Assembly (NCBI RefSeq): GCF_019800005.1
Contig: NZ_JABGCL010000004.1
Location: 1 to 64,000, forward strand
Source: Geminicoccus harenae
GTDB lineage: Bacteria; Pseudomonadota; Alphaproteobacteria; Geminicoccales; Geminicoccaceae
Direction of reading: 5' to 3'
DNA length: 64,000 bases
A program made the translations under genes and the position numbers. Under the pieces are notes generated by a model, which saw only the letters and a list, made by a program, of their open reading frames with translations, was not told where the DNA came from and searched no databases. Numbering within the stretch: position 1 is the stretch's first letter; each line of letters opens with the position of its first letter. This document shows, piece by piece, positions 39,249 through 49,200 of the stretch.

Positions 39249-40333
39249 ACCCGCACCTTGGCGAAGTCGATGCGCGGGTCGACCATGACATAGGTCAGAT
39301 CGGAGAACAGGCGCAGCAGCAGGCCCACCAGGGTGAAGATGTAGAGGGTCGCGAAGATGATCGGGTAGTCGCGGTTGATCGCCGCCTCGTAGCTGAGCAG
39401 GCCCAGCCCATCGAGCGAGAAGATGATCTCGATCAGCAAGGCGCCGGTGAACAGCATCGAGAGCAGGGCTGCCGGAAAGCCCGCGATCACGATCAGCATG
39501 GCGTTGCGGAACACGTGGCCGTAGAGGACGCGGCGTTCCGCCAGGCCCTTGGCCCTGGCGGTGAGCACGTACTGCTTGCCCAGTTCCTCGACGAAGCCGT
39601 TCTTGGTGAGCAGGGTGAGCGAGGCGAAGCTGCCGATCACCATGGCGGTCACCGGCAGGACCAGATGCCACAGATAATCCAGGATCTGCTGCCACCAGGT
39701 CATGCGGTAGAAGTCGTCGGAGGTCAGGCCGCGCAGTGGGAACCACTGGAAATAGCTGCCGCCGGCGAACAGGACGATCAGCAGCACCGCGAACAGAAAG
39801 CTCGGGATTGCGTAGCCGATCGAGACCAGGGTGCTCGACCAGACGTCGAAGGGTGTCCCGTCCTTCACCGCCTTGCGGATGCCCAAGGGGATCGAGACCA
39901 GATAGGTGATCAGCGTGGTCCACACGCCCAGCGAGATCGAGACCGGCATCTTCTCGATGATCAGCTCGGTGACCGGGCGGCCGCGGAAGAAGCTGTTGCC
40001 GAAGTCGAAGCGCAGATAGTCGCCCAGCATCTTGAGGAAGCGCTCGTGCGCCGGCCGATCGAAGCCGAACTGGCGGTTGAGGTCGGCCAGCAGGGCTGGG
40101 TCGATGCCGCGCGCGGAGCGCGACTGGTCGTTGCCGGCTTGCTGCGAGCTGGTCTCGCCCTGCCCGCCCCCGGAGAAGCGGGCGGTGGGGTCGACGTTCT
40201 GGCCCTGGAGCTGGGCGACGATCAGGTCGATCGGCCCGCCGGGTGCCGCCTGGATGATGGCGAAGTTGATCAGCATGATCCCGAGCAGGGTCGGGATGAT
40301 CAGCAGGAGCCGCCGCAGGATGTAGCCGAGCAC
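39245..40333 (-). CDS. yejB: peptide ABC transporter permease (YejB type)
   Basis: A 362-residue inner-membrane permease of the DppB/OppB family. The first helix reads [20 protein letters not shown], followed by the QAAPGGP motif that marks this family. After a periplasmic segment the core has about five more helices and the EAA-type loop [26 protein letters not shown]. The start is GTG at 40333, 7 bp after the yejA stop. It pairs with YejE to form the channel of the peptide importer. Confidence 0.93.
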   Translation of the reverse strand: MLGYILRRLLLIIPTLLGIMLINFAIIQAAPGGPIDLIVAQLQGQNVDPTARFSGGGQGETSSQQAGNDQSRSARGIDPALLADLNRQFGFDRPAHERFLKMLGDYLRFDFGNSFFRGRPVTELIIEKMPVSISLGVWTTLITYLVSIPLGIRKAVKDGTPFDVWSSTLVSIGYAIPSFLFAVLLIVLFAGGSYFQWFPLRGLTSDDFYRMTWWQQILDYLWHLVLPVTAMVIGSFASLTLLTKNGFVEELGKQYVLTARAKGLAERRVLYGHVFRNAMLIVIAGFPAALLSMLFTGALLIEIIFSLDGLGLLSYEAAINRDYPIIFATLYIFTLVGLLLRLFSDLTYVMVDPRIDFAKVRV

Positions 40334-40340
40334 CGGGCGA

Positions 40341-42203
40341 TCAGTCCGCCGGCAGCTCGGACTTGGCCTGCTCTACTTTTGTCGCGCGCTGGTTCTCGAT
40401 CCACCAGGAGAACAGGTCGATGCTGTAGCGGGGCATCTGCTCCGGCCGGCCGAACTTGTCCCAGCGGGCCAGGCGATCGTACATCGCGTACCAGTGCGGG
40501 ATCAGGTGGTAGCCCCAGAGCAGCACGCGATCCATCGCCCGGCAGGCGGTCTCCAGCTCCTCGCGGCTGTTCGCGTAGATCACCTTCTCGATCATCGCGT
40601 CCACGACCGGGTCGCTGATGCCGGCATAGTTGCGGCTGCCTTCCTGGGTGGCCGCCTGGCTGCCCCAGTACTCGCGTTGCTCGTTGCCGGGCGACAGGCT
40701 CTGGCCGATGATCTGGGCGATCACGTCATAGTCGAACGCCGTGACCCGGTTCTGGTACTGCGCCGAATCGACGGTGCGCACGGTGGCCGCGATGCCCAGC
40801 CGCTCCAGGTTCTTCACGAACGGCCCGGCGATCCGCTCGAACAGCGGGCTGTCCAGCAGGATCTCGAACTGCATCGGCCTGCCGGTCGCCACCTCGACCA
40901 TGCGCCGGTTCTGGACCTCCCAGCCGGCCTCCTTCAGGAGCTCCAGCGCCCGGCGCAATTGCGGCCGGTTGTTGCCGCTGCCGTCGGTGACCGGCAGGGT
41001 GAATTCCTGCGAGAACAGTTCCGGCGGGAGCTGATCGCGGTAGGGCTCGAGCAAAGCGAGTTCGGCGCCTTCGGGCAGGCCAGTGGCGGCGAACACCGAG
41101 GAGCCGGAGAAGTAGCTGTTGCAGCGGGTGTACTGGTCGTAGAACAGTGTCCGGTTCGACCACTCGAAGTCGAAGGCATAGCCCAGCGCCTCGCGCACCC
41201 GCCGGTCCTTGAACTGGTCGCGGCGCTGATTGAGCCAGAAGCCCTGGATGACCCCGCCGCTCTCGCGCTTGATCTCCTCCTTGATCAGGAGGCCCTGGCG
41301 CACGGCCGGGATGTCGTAGCCGGTGACCCAGCGCTGGGCCGAGCTCTCGATCTGCCAGTCGAACGCGCCGGCCTTGAAGGCCTCGAACGCGATGTTGGCG
41401 TCGCGGTAATAGTCGTAGCGGATCCGGCCGTAATTGAAGCGGCCCTTCATCACCGGGACGTCCTTGGCCCACCAGTCCTCGACCAGGGCGTAGCTCACCG
41501 AGCGGCCGGACTCGACGCGGTCGACCCGATAGGGGCCGCTGCCCAGCGGCGGCTCGAGCGACGGCGCCTCGAAGTCGCGCTCCTGCCACCAATGCGCCGG
41601 CAGGACCGGGAGCTGGCCCATGATCAGCGGCAGCTCGCGGTTGAAGCTGCCCTTGAACAGGAAGCGGACATGCCGCTCGTCGATCTTCTCGGTGCGCTCC
41701 ACATCCGCATAATAGACCCGGTAGAGCGGCGCACCCTTGCTGCGCAGGATGTCGAAGCTGAACACCACGTCGTCGACGGTGACCGGCCGGCCGTCATGCC
41801 AGCGCGCGTTCTCACGCAGGCGGTACTCGACGAAGCTGCGGTCCTCGGGCGTGGCGATGGTCTCGGCGATCAGGCCGTACTCGGCGAACGGCTCGTCCTG
41901 CGAGTTCTCGGCCAGGGTCTGGTAGACGAGGCCCACCCCGGATGCCGGCACGCCGCGCAGCACGAACGGGTTCAGCGTGTCGAAGGTCGTCCCGACCGCG
42001 GACAGGACCAGGTTGCCGCCCTTGGGGGCGTCGGGGTTGACGTAGTCGAAATGGGTGAAGCCCGGCGGGTAGTGCAGCTCGCCATACATGGAGAGGCCGT
42101 GGGCGGGCACCGCGTCCGCGGCACGGGCGAACCTGAACGGCGGAACCAGCGATGCGCCCAGGAAGCCAAGGCCGGCCTTCGAGAAGCCCCGCCGATCCAT
42201 CAT
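40341..42203 (-). CDS. yejA: periplasmic peptide-binding protein (YejA/ExtS family 5)
   Basis: A 620-residue extracellular solute-binding protein, family 5. It starts with a twin-arginine signal ([20 protein letters not shown], cleaved near FARA-ADAV), so export by the Tat route is likely. The mature protein has the family opening [20 protein letters not shown] and [10 protein letters not shown], the ligand-site segment [20 protein letters not shown] and the YejA-type ending of about 620 residues. It delivers peptides to YejBE. The ATG pair at 42203/42200 is chosen; the Shine-Dalgarno box is GGAG about 10 nt upstream. A HisN-like gene ends 88 bp upstream. Confidence 0.92.
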   Translation of the reverse strand: MMDRRGFSKAGLGFLGASLVPPFRFARAADAVPAHGLSMYGELHYPPGFTHFDYVNPDAPKGGNLVLSAVGTTFDTLNPFVLRGVPASGVGLVYQTLAENSQDEPFAEYGLIAETIATPEDRSFVEYRLRENARWHDGRPVTVDDVVFSFDILRSKGAPLYRVYYADVERTEKIDERHVRFLFKGSFNRELPLIMGQLPVLPAHWWQERDFEAPSLEPPLGSGPYRVDRVESGRSVSYALVEDWWAKDVPVMKGRFNYGRIRYDYYRDANIAFEAFKAGAFDWQIESSAQRWVTGYDIPAVRQGLLIKEEIKRESGGVIQGFWLNQRRDQFKDRRVREALGYAFDFEWSNRTLFYDQYTRCNSYFSGSSVFAATGLPEGAELALLEPYRDQLPPELFSQEFTLPVTDGSGNNRPQLRRALELLKEAGWEVQNRRMVEVATGRPMQFEILLDSPLFERIAGPFVKNLERLGIAATVRTVDSAQYQNRVTAFDYDVIAQIIGQSLSPGNEQREYWGSQAATQEGSRNYAGISDPVVDAMIEKVIYANSREELETACRAMDRVLLWGYHLIPHWYAMYDRLARWDKFGRPEQMPRYSIDLFSWWIENQRATKVEQAKSELPAD

Positions 42204-42291
42204 CCGTCCATTCTCCCTCTTGGCAAGCTGCCGTAGCGGCCACGGGAGGAAGGTTAGTGCGGCTGCCGGCGAAGGACCAGCGCCGGGGCCG

Positions 42292-43083
42292 TCAGTCCGG
42301 CAGGGACTCGAACATGGCCAGGGCCTGCCCATGCACCCGGGCGTCGCCTGCGACGATCACCCGGCCAAGCGAGCCCATGCCGACGGGGCGGCCCTTCCAG
42401 TCGGTGACGACCGCACCCGCCCCCTGGAGGATCGGCAGGATCGGCAGGTAGTCGTAGGGGAACAGGTCCTGCTCCACCACCAGGTCGACGAAGCCCGCCG
42501 CCAGCAGGCCGTAGCCGTAGCAATCGGTGTTGAACTGGGAGAGATAGACCCGCTCCTCCAGCGCGTCGAACGCGTCGCGTTGCGGGCCCTTGGGGAACAT
42601 CCGGCGGGAATAGGAGGCCAGCACCGCCTCGGACAGGTCGGCGCAGGCGCGAGTGCGGATCGGCTTGCCGTTGAAGGTGGCGGGCTCGCCCTGCACGCCC
42701 ACCCAGCGCTCGCGCAGGATCGACTGATCGATGATGCCGAGCAGCGGCTGGCCGTTGCGGACCAGGCCGATCAGCGTACCGAACTGCGGGCGGCCGCAGA
42801 TGAAGGACTTGGTGCCGTCGATCGGGTCCAGCACCCAGACATATTCGGCATCGACCGCCTGCTTGCCGTATTCCTCGCCGAAGATGCCATGGTCCGGGAA
42901 CCGGGCCTGGATCATCTCGCGCATCAGGAGCTCGGTTTCCCGGTCGGCGATGGTGACCGGGCTCTCGTCGAGCTTGCTCTCGATCTTCAGCTCCGCGCGG
43001 AACCAGCGGCGCTGGACCTCGGCGGCGGCGTCCGCGAGCTGGTGGGCGAAATCCAGAAGCTCGTTGGTGGACGCGCCGGTCAC
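42292..43083 (-). CDS. hisN: histidinol-phosphatase-like inositol monophosphatase family protein
   Basis: A 263-residue IMPase-fold phosphatase with metal motifs GEEYGK near 69, WVLDPIDGTKSFICGRPQFG near 83 and a C-terminal LPILQGAGAVVTDWKG. ITGRPQFG-like segments after the DPIDGTKSF motif are typical of HisN, the histidinol-phosphate phosphatase of many alphaproteobacteria and actinobacteria. Assignment to histidine synthesis is family-based; no other his genes are here. The start is GTG at 43083 (VTGASTNELLDFAHQL), with GGAG 7 nt upstream; a TTG at 43095 lacks a ribosome site. Confidence 0.85.
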   Translation of the reverse strand: MTGASTNELLDFAHQLADAAAEVQRRWFRAELKIESKLDESPVTIADRETELLMREMIQARFPDHGIFGEEYGKQAVDAEYVWVLDPIDGTKSFICGRPQFGTLIGLVRNGQPLLGIIDQSILRERWVGVQGEPATFNGKPIRTRACADLSEAVLASYSRRMFPKGPQRDAFDALEERVYLSQFNTDCYGYGLLAAGFVDLVVEQDLFPYDYLPILPILQGAGAVVTDWKGRPVGMGSLGRVIVAGDARVHGQALAMFESLPD

Positions 43084-43113
43084 GCGGATCTCCAAGGGAA
43101 AGGCAGGATGGCC

Positions 43114-43138
43114 GGGCGGCCCCTCAAAGGGGCTGCCC
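43114..43138 (-). terminator. stem-loop between cytochrome c and hisN genes
   Basis: GGGCGGCCCC and GGGGCTGCCC form a 10-bp stem (one non-Watson-Crick position) with a 5-nt loop. On the minus strand it lies about 20 nt after the cytochrome stop at 43159 and 31 nt before the hisN start, so it may end the cytochrome transcript or reduce read-through into hisN. No T-run follows. Confidence 0.5.
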
Positions 43139-43158
43139 TCACGTCATGAGGTAAGGGG

Positions 43159-43800
43159 TCAGCCGCCCTGCTCGGGCGTCTGCTCCGGGGCCTGCTCGAT
43201 GGCCGCGTCCGGGTCCGGCGGAGCCTCGTCCGGGGTGGCCGGTGCGTCGGCCGTGGGTGCCGCCTCGGCGACCGGCAGGGCCGGGGCGTCCGGGTTGAGC
43301 GAGTGGAGATAGGCGATCACGTCGGCGCGCTCGTCCGGCTTGGAGATGCCGGCGAACGCCATCTTGGTGCCGGGCATGTAGGTGCGCGGCGAGGTCAGGA
43401 ACTTGTCCAGTTCGGCGGCATCCCAGGGCGCGTTGTGCTCAAGCGCCGCCTGCGAATAGGAGAATCCGGCATGGGTCCCGCCGGGACGGCCATACACGTC
43501 ATAGAGGCCGGGGCCGATCTTGTTCTCGTTGCCGGGATCGAAGGTGTGGCAGGCCGCGCACTTCTTGGCCGCCGCCTCACCCGCTTCCACGCTGGCCGAG
43601 GCGAGGCGGACCTCGATCGGCTCCTCGGCGGTCTCGGTCGCGGCCGTGGCGCCCGTCTCCTCCACCGCCACGTGATAGGCATTCTCTTCGGGCATCTCGG
43701 GACTGTAGATCATCCGCGAGACGACTCCCGCGCCCATGGCGATGATCCCGGCGGTGAGAATGCCCGCCATGAGCTTGTTGCTTTCGAGCGAGGATGCCAT
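43159..43800 (-). CDS. membrane-anchored class I cytochrome c (CycM/c552-like)
   Basis: A 213-residue cytochrome. An uncleaved N-terminal helix (about 10-32: LMAGILTAGIIAMGAGVVSRM) anchors it to the inner membrane. The haem site CAACH lies at about 82-86 in KKCAACHTFDPGNENKIGPG, and the distal Met ligand is in the segment MPGTKMAFAG near 142-151. It should carry electrons between the bc1 complex and a terminal oxidase, as CycM does. The C-terminus is an unusual Ala/Pro/Glu-rich tail of about 40 residues (from about 174), low in complexity. A good promoter lies upstream at 43885-43914. It is divergent from kdsB. Confidence 0.9.
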   Translation of the reverse strand: MASSLESNKLMAGILTAGIIAMGAGVVSRMIYSPEMPEENAYHVAVEETGATAATETAEEPIEVRLASASVEAGEAAAKKCAACHTFDPGNENKIGPGLYDVYGRPGGTHAGFSYSQAALEHNAPWDAAELDKFLTSPRTYMPGTKMAFAGISKPDERADVIAYLHSLNPDAPALPVAEAAPTADAPATPDEAPPDPDAAIEQAPEQTPEQGG

Positions 43801-43884
43801 CAGGAAGCCAGCCTTTCCGTTCCGATCGGTCGCCGTCCTGACGACGGCCGTCGGCGATGCGAACTGCCGCGCCGATCGCGTGCG

Positions 43885-43914
43885 GCTCTAGCGACCATGG
43901 CGGGCGTCCGTCAA
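43885..43914 (-). promoter_or_regulatory. sigma-70-type promoter for cytochrome c gene
   Basis: Read on the minus strand, TTGACG (43914-43909) is followed after 18 bp by TAGAGC (43890-43885). This is close to the vegetative consensus of alphaproteobacteria, whose -10 is often degenerate. Transcription would begin near 43878, giving a leader of about 75-80 nt before the cytochrome start at 43800. Confidence 0.55.
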
Positions 43915-44032
43915 GTTGGCCAGCGGGCGCGCCGCTTGGTCGCAAGCCGTTGCCGGCAAGTTTCGGATCGATCCAGTGTCGTTCCCGCCAGCCGCCCGGG
44001 CCGATCGCCCAAATCCATCGATGGAGCCGTCC

Positions 44033-44779
44033 TTGAGCCAGACCCTCGTCCTGATCCCGGCGCGGATGAAGGCGTCGCGCCTGCCGGACAAGCCGCTCGC
44101 CGACATCGCGGGTACGCCGATGATCGTCCATGTGCTGCGCCGCGCCACCGAGGCGGTGATCGGCCGGGTGGTGGTCGCCTGCGCCGAGCCGGTGATCGCG
44201 GAGGTGGTGCGGGCTGCCGGCGGCGAGGCGGTGCTGACCGATCCGGACCTGCCGTCCGGCACCGACCGGATCCGCCAGGCCTTAGCCGACATCGACCCGG
44301 AGCGGCGCGCCGAGCGCATCGTCAACCTGCAGGGCGACCTGCCGACCCTGGATCCGCGCGTGCTGGCCCAGGTGCTGGAGCCGCTGGACCGGCTGGGCGT
44401 GCCCATGGCGACGCTGGCCTGTGCCACCGACGACCCGCGCGAGAAGGTCGACCCGAACGTGGTCAAGGCGGTGGTGTCGGTCGACCCGGCGGAGCCCACG
44501 GTCGGCCGGGCCCTCTACTTCACCCGCGCCACCTGCCCGTCCGGCGACGGGCCGATCCTGCACCATATCGGCATCTATGCGTTCGAGCGCACTGCGCTGG
44601 AGCGCTTTGCCGACCTGCCGCCCTCGCCCCTGGAGCGAAGGGAGAGGCTGGAGCAGCTGCGCGCGCTGGAGAACGGCATGGCCATCGGCGTGCGCCTCGT
44701 GGACACGGTTCCGTTCGGCGTGGACACGCCCTATGACCTCGACCGCGCGCGGCAGATCCTGAGCCTCGCCAGACCCTGA
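44033..44779 (+). CDS. kdsB: 3-deoxy-manno-octulosonate cytidylyltransferase (CMP-Kdo synthetase)
   Basis: A 248-residue nucleotidyltransferase that activates Kdo with CTP for lipopolysaccharide core synthesis. The N-terminal LVLIPARMKASRLPDKPLAD is the nucleotide-binding signature. DLPSGTDRIRQAL, VNLQGDLPTLDP, ATDDP and the C-terminal DTPYDLDRARQIL are typical of KdsB. The start is taken as TTG at 44033 (read as MSQTLVLIPARM), with GGAG 6 nt upstream, giving the same length as the E. coli enzyme; an ATG at 44021 has no ribosome site. pheA follows after 11 bp. Confidence 0.93.
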   Translation: MSQTLVLIPARMKASRLPDKPLADIAGTPMIVHVLRRATEAVIGRVVVACAEPVIAEVVRAAGGEAVLTDPDLPSGTDRIRQALADIDPERRAERIVNLQGDLPTLDPRVLAQVLEPLDRLGVPMATLACATDDPREKVDPNVVKAVVSVDPAEPTVGRALYFTRATCPSGDGPILHHIGIYAFERTALERFADLPPSPLERRERLEQLRALENGMAIGVRLVDTVPFGVDTPYDLDRARQILSLARP

Positions 44780-44790
44780 ACCGAAGACCG

Positions 44791-45663
44791 ATGACCGAGC
44801 CGCACGATCCTACCGGCGTCAGCCCCGAGCGCACCATCGCGTTCCAGGGGCGCCCCGGCGCCTATTCGCACCTGGCCTGCCGCGAGGCCTTTCCCGAGCT
44901 GGTGGCCCTGCCCTGCCACTCGTTCGAGGACGCGTTCGGCGCGGTGCGCGAGGGTGCGGCACGCCTGGCGATGATCCCGGTCGACAATACCGTGGCCGGG
45001 CGCGTCGCCGACGTGCACCACCTCCTGCCGCGCGGCGGGCTGCACATCGTGGGCGAGCATTTCGTGCGGGTGAACCATCACCTGCTGGGCCTGCCGGGTG
45101 CTTCGATCGAGGCCTTGCGCTCGGTCGAGAGCCATGTCCACGCGGTCGGCCAGTGCCGCCAGTTCCTGCGCCGCCACGGGCTCCAGGCAGTGGTGGTGGC
45201 GGATACGGCCGGCGCCGCGCAGGACGTGGCCGAGGCCGGCGACCCCACGCGCGCCGCGATCGCCTCGAAGCTGGCGGGCAAGCTCTACGGCCTGGTCTCG
45301 CTGGCGCAGAACATCGAGGACGCCGAGCACAACACCACCCGCTTCCTGGTGCTCTCGCGCACGCCCGAGGATCCGGGCGAGGCCGCGCCGGGCGTGATGA
45401 CCACCCTCACCTTCACCGTTCGCAACCGGCCGGCCGCCCTCTACAAGGCGCTCGGCGGGTTCGCGACCTGCGGGGTGAACATGGTGAAGCTGGAGAGCTA
45501 TATCGACGGCTCGTTCACCCAGGCGCAGTTCTATGCCGACGTGATGGGCCATCCGCGGCACGAGGGCGTCCGGCTGGCGCTGGAGGAGCTGCGCTTCTTC
45601 AGCCATTCGGTCGAGATCCTGGGCGTCTATCCGGCGCACCCGTTCCGGGCGGAGATCGGCTAG
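44791..45663 (+). CDS. pheA: prephenate dehydratase
   Basis: A 290-residue monofunctional prephenate dehydratase, which converts prephenate to phenylpyruvate in phenylalanine synthesis. The catalytic domain opens with IAFQGRPGAYSHLACREAFP and has the catalytic-Thr motif NTTRFLVLS near 183. A C-terminal ACT regulatory domain (about 203-285) carries the phenylalanine-binding residues in RPAALYKAL and VKLESY. No chorismate mutase domain is fused. It is 11 bp after kdsB, so the two share a transcript. Its stop overlaps the convergent Uma2 stop. Confidence 0.94.
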   Translation: MTEPHDPTGVSPERTIAFQGRPGAYSHLACREAFPELVALPCHSFEDAFGAVREGAARLAMIPVDNTVAGRVADVHHLLPRGGLHIVGEHFVRVNHHLLGLPGASIEALRSVESHVHAVGQCRQFLRRHGLQAVVVADTAGAAQDVAEAGDPTRAAIASKLAGKLYGLVSLAQNIEDAEHNTTRFLVLSRTPEDPGEAAPGVMTTLTFTVRNRPAALYKALGGFATCGVNMVKLESYIDGSFTQAQFYADVMGHPRHEGVRLALEELRFFSHSVEILGVYPAHPFRAEIG

Positions 45664-46244
45664 GCGGGCAGGCCCTCGTAGAGCTCGTCGAGCGGGACGG
45701 GCGACTGGAGGACGCGGGACTGGATGGTGCCGGTGCCGATCACGTCGGCCACGTGCCACCCGTCGGGACGGCGCTGCCAGACTTCCACGTGGCGGGGCCT
45801 GGTCCGGACGAGCCAGATCTCCTCCAGAGACGGGATCAGCCGGTACGTGTCCAGCTTGGCCGTCCGGTCCTGCCGCTGGGTCGAGGGCGACAGAACTTCC
45901 ACGATGAGACGGGGCGCCAGCAGGTCCAGGCTGTCGTCGCGTATTGGCTCGCAGGTCAGGGTGACGTCGGGAAGGAAGATCATGCTGTCACCGACGCGGA
46001 CCCTGGCATCGGGCAAGACATGACAGGCTTGCGGCGCCCGCGCCCGTAGCGCAGCACTCACGTTGCCAATGACCAAGTGGTGCACGACCTTGCCACCAGC
46101 CATCGCCTCCAGGCCGTCGTCGCTCAGGTATTTCGGCTCCACGCGGCCGTCGATCAGCTCGTAGGGGATCGCCTGGTTCGGCGCCCAGGCGTCGAATTCC
46201 TGGCGGGTCATGCGGATCGGCGGGAGCAGGGTCGGATGCGACAT
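45660..46244 (-). CDS. Uma2 family (DUF820) putative endonuclease
   Basis: A 194-residue protein of the Uma2/DUF820 family, which has a PD-(D/E)xK nuclease-like fold. The N-terminal MTRQEFDAWA leads to YELIDGRVEPKYLSDD, the first conserved acidic motif. The core pair is LPDVTLTCE and LIVEVLSPSTQRQDRTAKLD, which supplies the Asp, Glu and Lys expected for the nuclease site. Function is not established; the family is multiplied in cyanobacteria and scattered elsewhere. It starts 4 bp after the putA stop on the same strand, an unusual partner that suggests it was captured there. Its stop overlaps that of pheA by 4 bp. Confidence 0.8.
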   Translation of the reverse strand: MSHPTLLPPIRMTRQEFDAWAPNQAIPYELIDGRVEPKYLSDDGLEAMAGGKVVHHLVIGNVSAALRARAPQACHVLPDARVRVGDSMIFLPDVTLTCEPIRDDSLDLLAPRLIVEVLSPSTQRQDRTAKLDTYRLIPSLEEIWLVRTRPRHVEVWQRRPDGWHVADVIGTGTIQSRVLQSPVPLDELYEGLPA

Positions 46245-46248
46245 CGGA

Positions 46249-49200
46249 TCAGGCTTCGTCCTTCAGGGCGCCCATGAGCTGGAGATTACCACCGACTGCG
46301 GCGGTGTTCACCGTGAGCGTCCGCTCGGTGAGGAAGCGCAGGAGGTAGTGGGGGCCGCCGGCCTTGAAGCCGGTGCCGGACAGGCCCTCGCCGCCGAAGG
46401 GCTGGGTGCCGACCACGGCACCGATGATGTTGCGGTTGACGTAGATGTTGCCGGCCTTGACCCGCGAGGTCAGGGTCTCGACGGTCTCGTCGATCCGGGA
46501 ATGAACGCCGAAGGTCAGGCCGTAGCCGGTGGCGGCCACGGCATCGACCACGCGGTCGAGGTGGCCGGCCTGCCAGCGCACCACATGGAGGATCGGGCCG
46601 AACACCTCCTCGGTCAGCCGCGACATCCGGTCGATCTCGAAGGCCATGGGCGGGACGAAGGTGCCGTGGGCGCAGGCTTCGTCCAGCCTGGCGCGGTACA
46701 AGAGCCGGCCTTCCTGTTCCATGCGCCGGGCGTGGGTCATGAGCTTGTCCTGCGCCTTGCCGTTGATCACCGGGCCGACATCGGTGGCGAGCTGGCCGGG
46801 GTCGCCCACGGTGAGCTCGGCCATGGCCCCCGTCAGCATCTCGATGGCGCGATCGGCGATCTCGTCCTGGACGAACAGGACGCGCTGCGCGGAGCAGCGC
46901 TGGCCGGCCGAGCGGAAGGCGCCGTCCAGCGTGTCCTGGACCACCGCCTCCAGCAGGGCGGAACTGTCCACCACCACGGCGTTCATCCCGCCGGTCTCGG
47001 CGATCAGCGGGCGCAGCGGCTGGTCGGTCGCGGCCATGGCGCGGTTGATCGCAAACGCGGTGGCGGTGGAGCCGGTGAACGCCACGCCGGCACAGCGCGG
47101 GTCGGTCACCAGTACCTTGCCGACCACCCCGCCCTCGCCCGGCAGGAACACCAGTGCATCGGCCGGGATGCCGGCCCGGTGCAGGAGGTCGCAGCAGAGC
47201 TGGCCGGTGAGCGAGGTCGCCTCGGCGGGCTTGGCGACCACGCTGTTGCCGGCGGCCAGGGCGGCAGCGAGCTGGCCCACGAAGATCGCGACCGGGAAGT
47301 TCCAGGGGGCGATGGTCACGAACACGCCGCGGGGGTGCAGGGACAGAAGGTTGCGCTCGCCGGTGGGGCCCGGCAGCTCCGTCGGCCGGCCCAGCAGGCG
47401 GCGGGCCTCGGCCGCGTAGTAGCGCAGGAAGTCCACCGCCTCGCGCACGTCAGCGATCGCGTCCAGCACGGTCTTGCCGGCTTCGCGGACGCATAAAGCC
47501 ACGAGTTCAGCCAGGTGCCGCTCGAACAGGTCGGCGCCGCGGTCCAGCAGGGCGGCGCGCTCCTCGACCGGGCGGCGCTCCCAGGCAGGCTGGCCGCGAT
47601 GGGCCAGCGCCATGGCGCGTTCGGCGGCCTCAGCATCAGCGAACACCACGCTGCCGACCTCGCGGCGCCGGTCGGCCGGGTCGCAGACCGGGCGGGGCGG
47701 CTCGCGGCTCTCGACGCCCGGGGCTGCACGGCCGGCCGGCAGGCTCGCCAGCCGGCGTGCCAGCTCGGCCAGCGCCTTCGGGTCGGAGAGGTCGATGCCC
47801 TCGCTGTTGCGCCGCTCATGCCCATAGATGTCGGCGGGGCGCGGGATGGCCGGGTGGCGCTTGCTGGCGAAGCCGCGCAGCCGCTCGACCGGGTCGGCGA
47901 TCAGCGCCTCCAGCGATGCCCGGCGGTCGACGACCTGATGGACGAAGCTGGAATTGGCGCCGTTCTCCAGGAGGCGGCGGACCAGGTAGGGCAAGAGGTC
48001 CTTGTGGCTACCGACCGGGGCATAGACCCGGCAAGGTACCGGCAGGCGCTCGGCCTTCACCAGATCACCATAGAGCGTGTCGCCCATGCCGTGCAGTTTC
48101 TGGAACTCGAAGCCGCGATTGTTGCCGGCGAGATCCAGGATGGCGGCGAGTGTCTGCGCGTTGTGGGTGGCGAACATCGGGTAGAAGGCATCGCCGCCGG
48201 CGAACAGCTCCTTCGCGCAGGCGAGATAGGAGACGTCGGTCGTAACCTTGCGGGTGAACACCGGATAGTCGGCATAGCCCATGGTCTGGGCCTTCTTCAC
48301 CTCGCCGTCCCAGTAGGCGCCCTTGACCAGGCGTACCGGGATCCGCCGCGAGGTGCGGCTGGCGAGGTCGGCCAGCCACGGGATCACGTGGATGGCGCGC
48401 TTCTGGTAGGCCTGCACCGCCAGGCCCAGCCCGTTCCAGCCGCGCATGGGCTCCGAGGCGGCGAGCTGCTCCAGCAGGTCGAGGGAGGGTTCCAGCCGGT
48501 CGCTTTCCTCGGCATCGATGGTGACGGCCACGTCGAGCTCGCGGGCGCGCTGGAGGAGGCGGGCCAGGCGCGGCAGGAGCTCGGCCATGATCCTTCCGTG
48601 CTGGGCGTACTCGTAGCGCGGATGGAGGGCGGAGAGCTTGATCGAGAGGGAGGGGCGGCGGAACAGGTCGGGCTGGGGTGCGGCACCCGCGGCCACGCGC
48701 TCCAGCGCGTGGAGATAGCTGGCGAGGTAGCGTTGGGCGTCCTCGTCGGTGCGCGCGGCCTCGCCCAGCATGTCGTAGGAATAGAGATAGCCCTGGCGCT
48801 CGGCGGACTTCGCCCGGCCGACCGCCTGGTCGATGGTCTGGCCCAGCACGAACTGGTGACCCAGCACCTTCATGGCCTGCTTCAGCGCCTCGCGGATCAC
48901 CGGCTCGCCCAGCCGCCCGACCATGCGGGAGATCCGGTGGACGAAGCCCTGGCCGCTGTCCTCCAGGCTGAGCAGCCGGCCGGTCAGCATCAGGCCATAG
49001 GTCGAGGCATTGATCAGGAAGCTGTCCGACGCGGCGACCTTCTTCTGCCAGTCAGTGTCGCCGATCTTGTCGCGGATCAAAAGGTCGGCGGTCTCGACGT
49101 CGGGGACGCGCAGCAGCGCCTCGGCCAGGCACATCAGGGCCACGCCCTCCTCGGTGTCCAGCGCATAGGCGTGCATGAACGCCTCGACCCCGCCGGCCGC

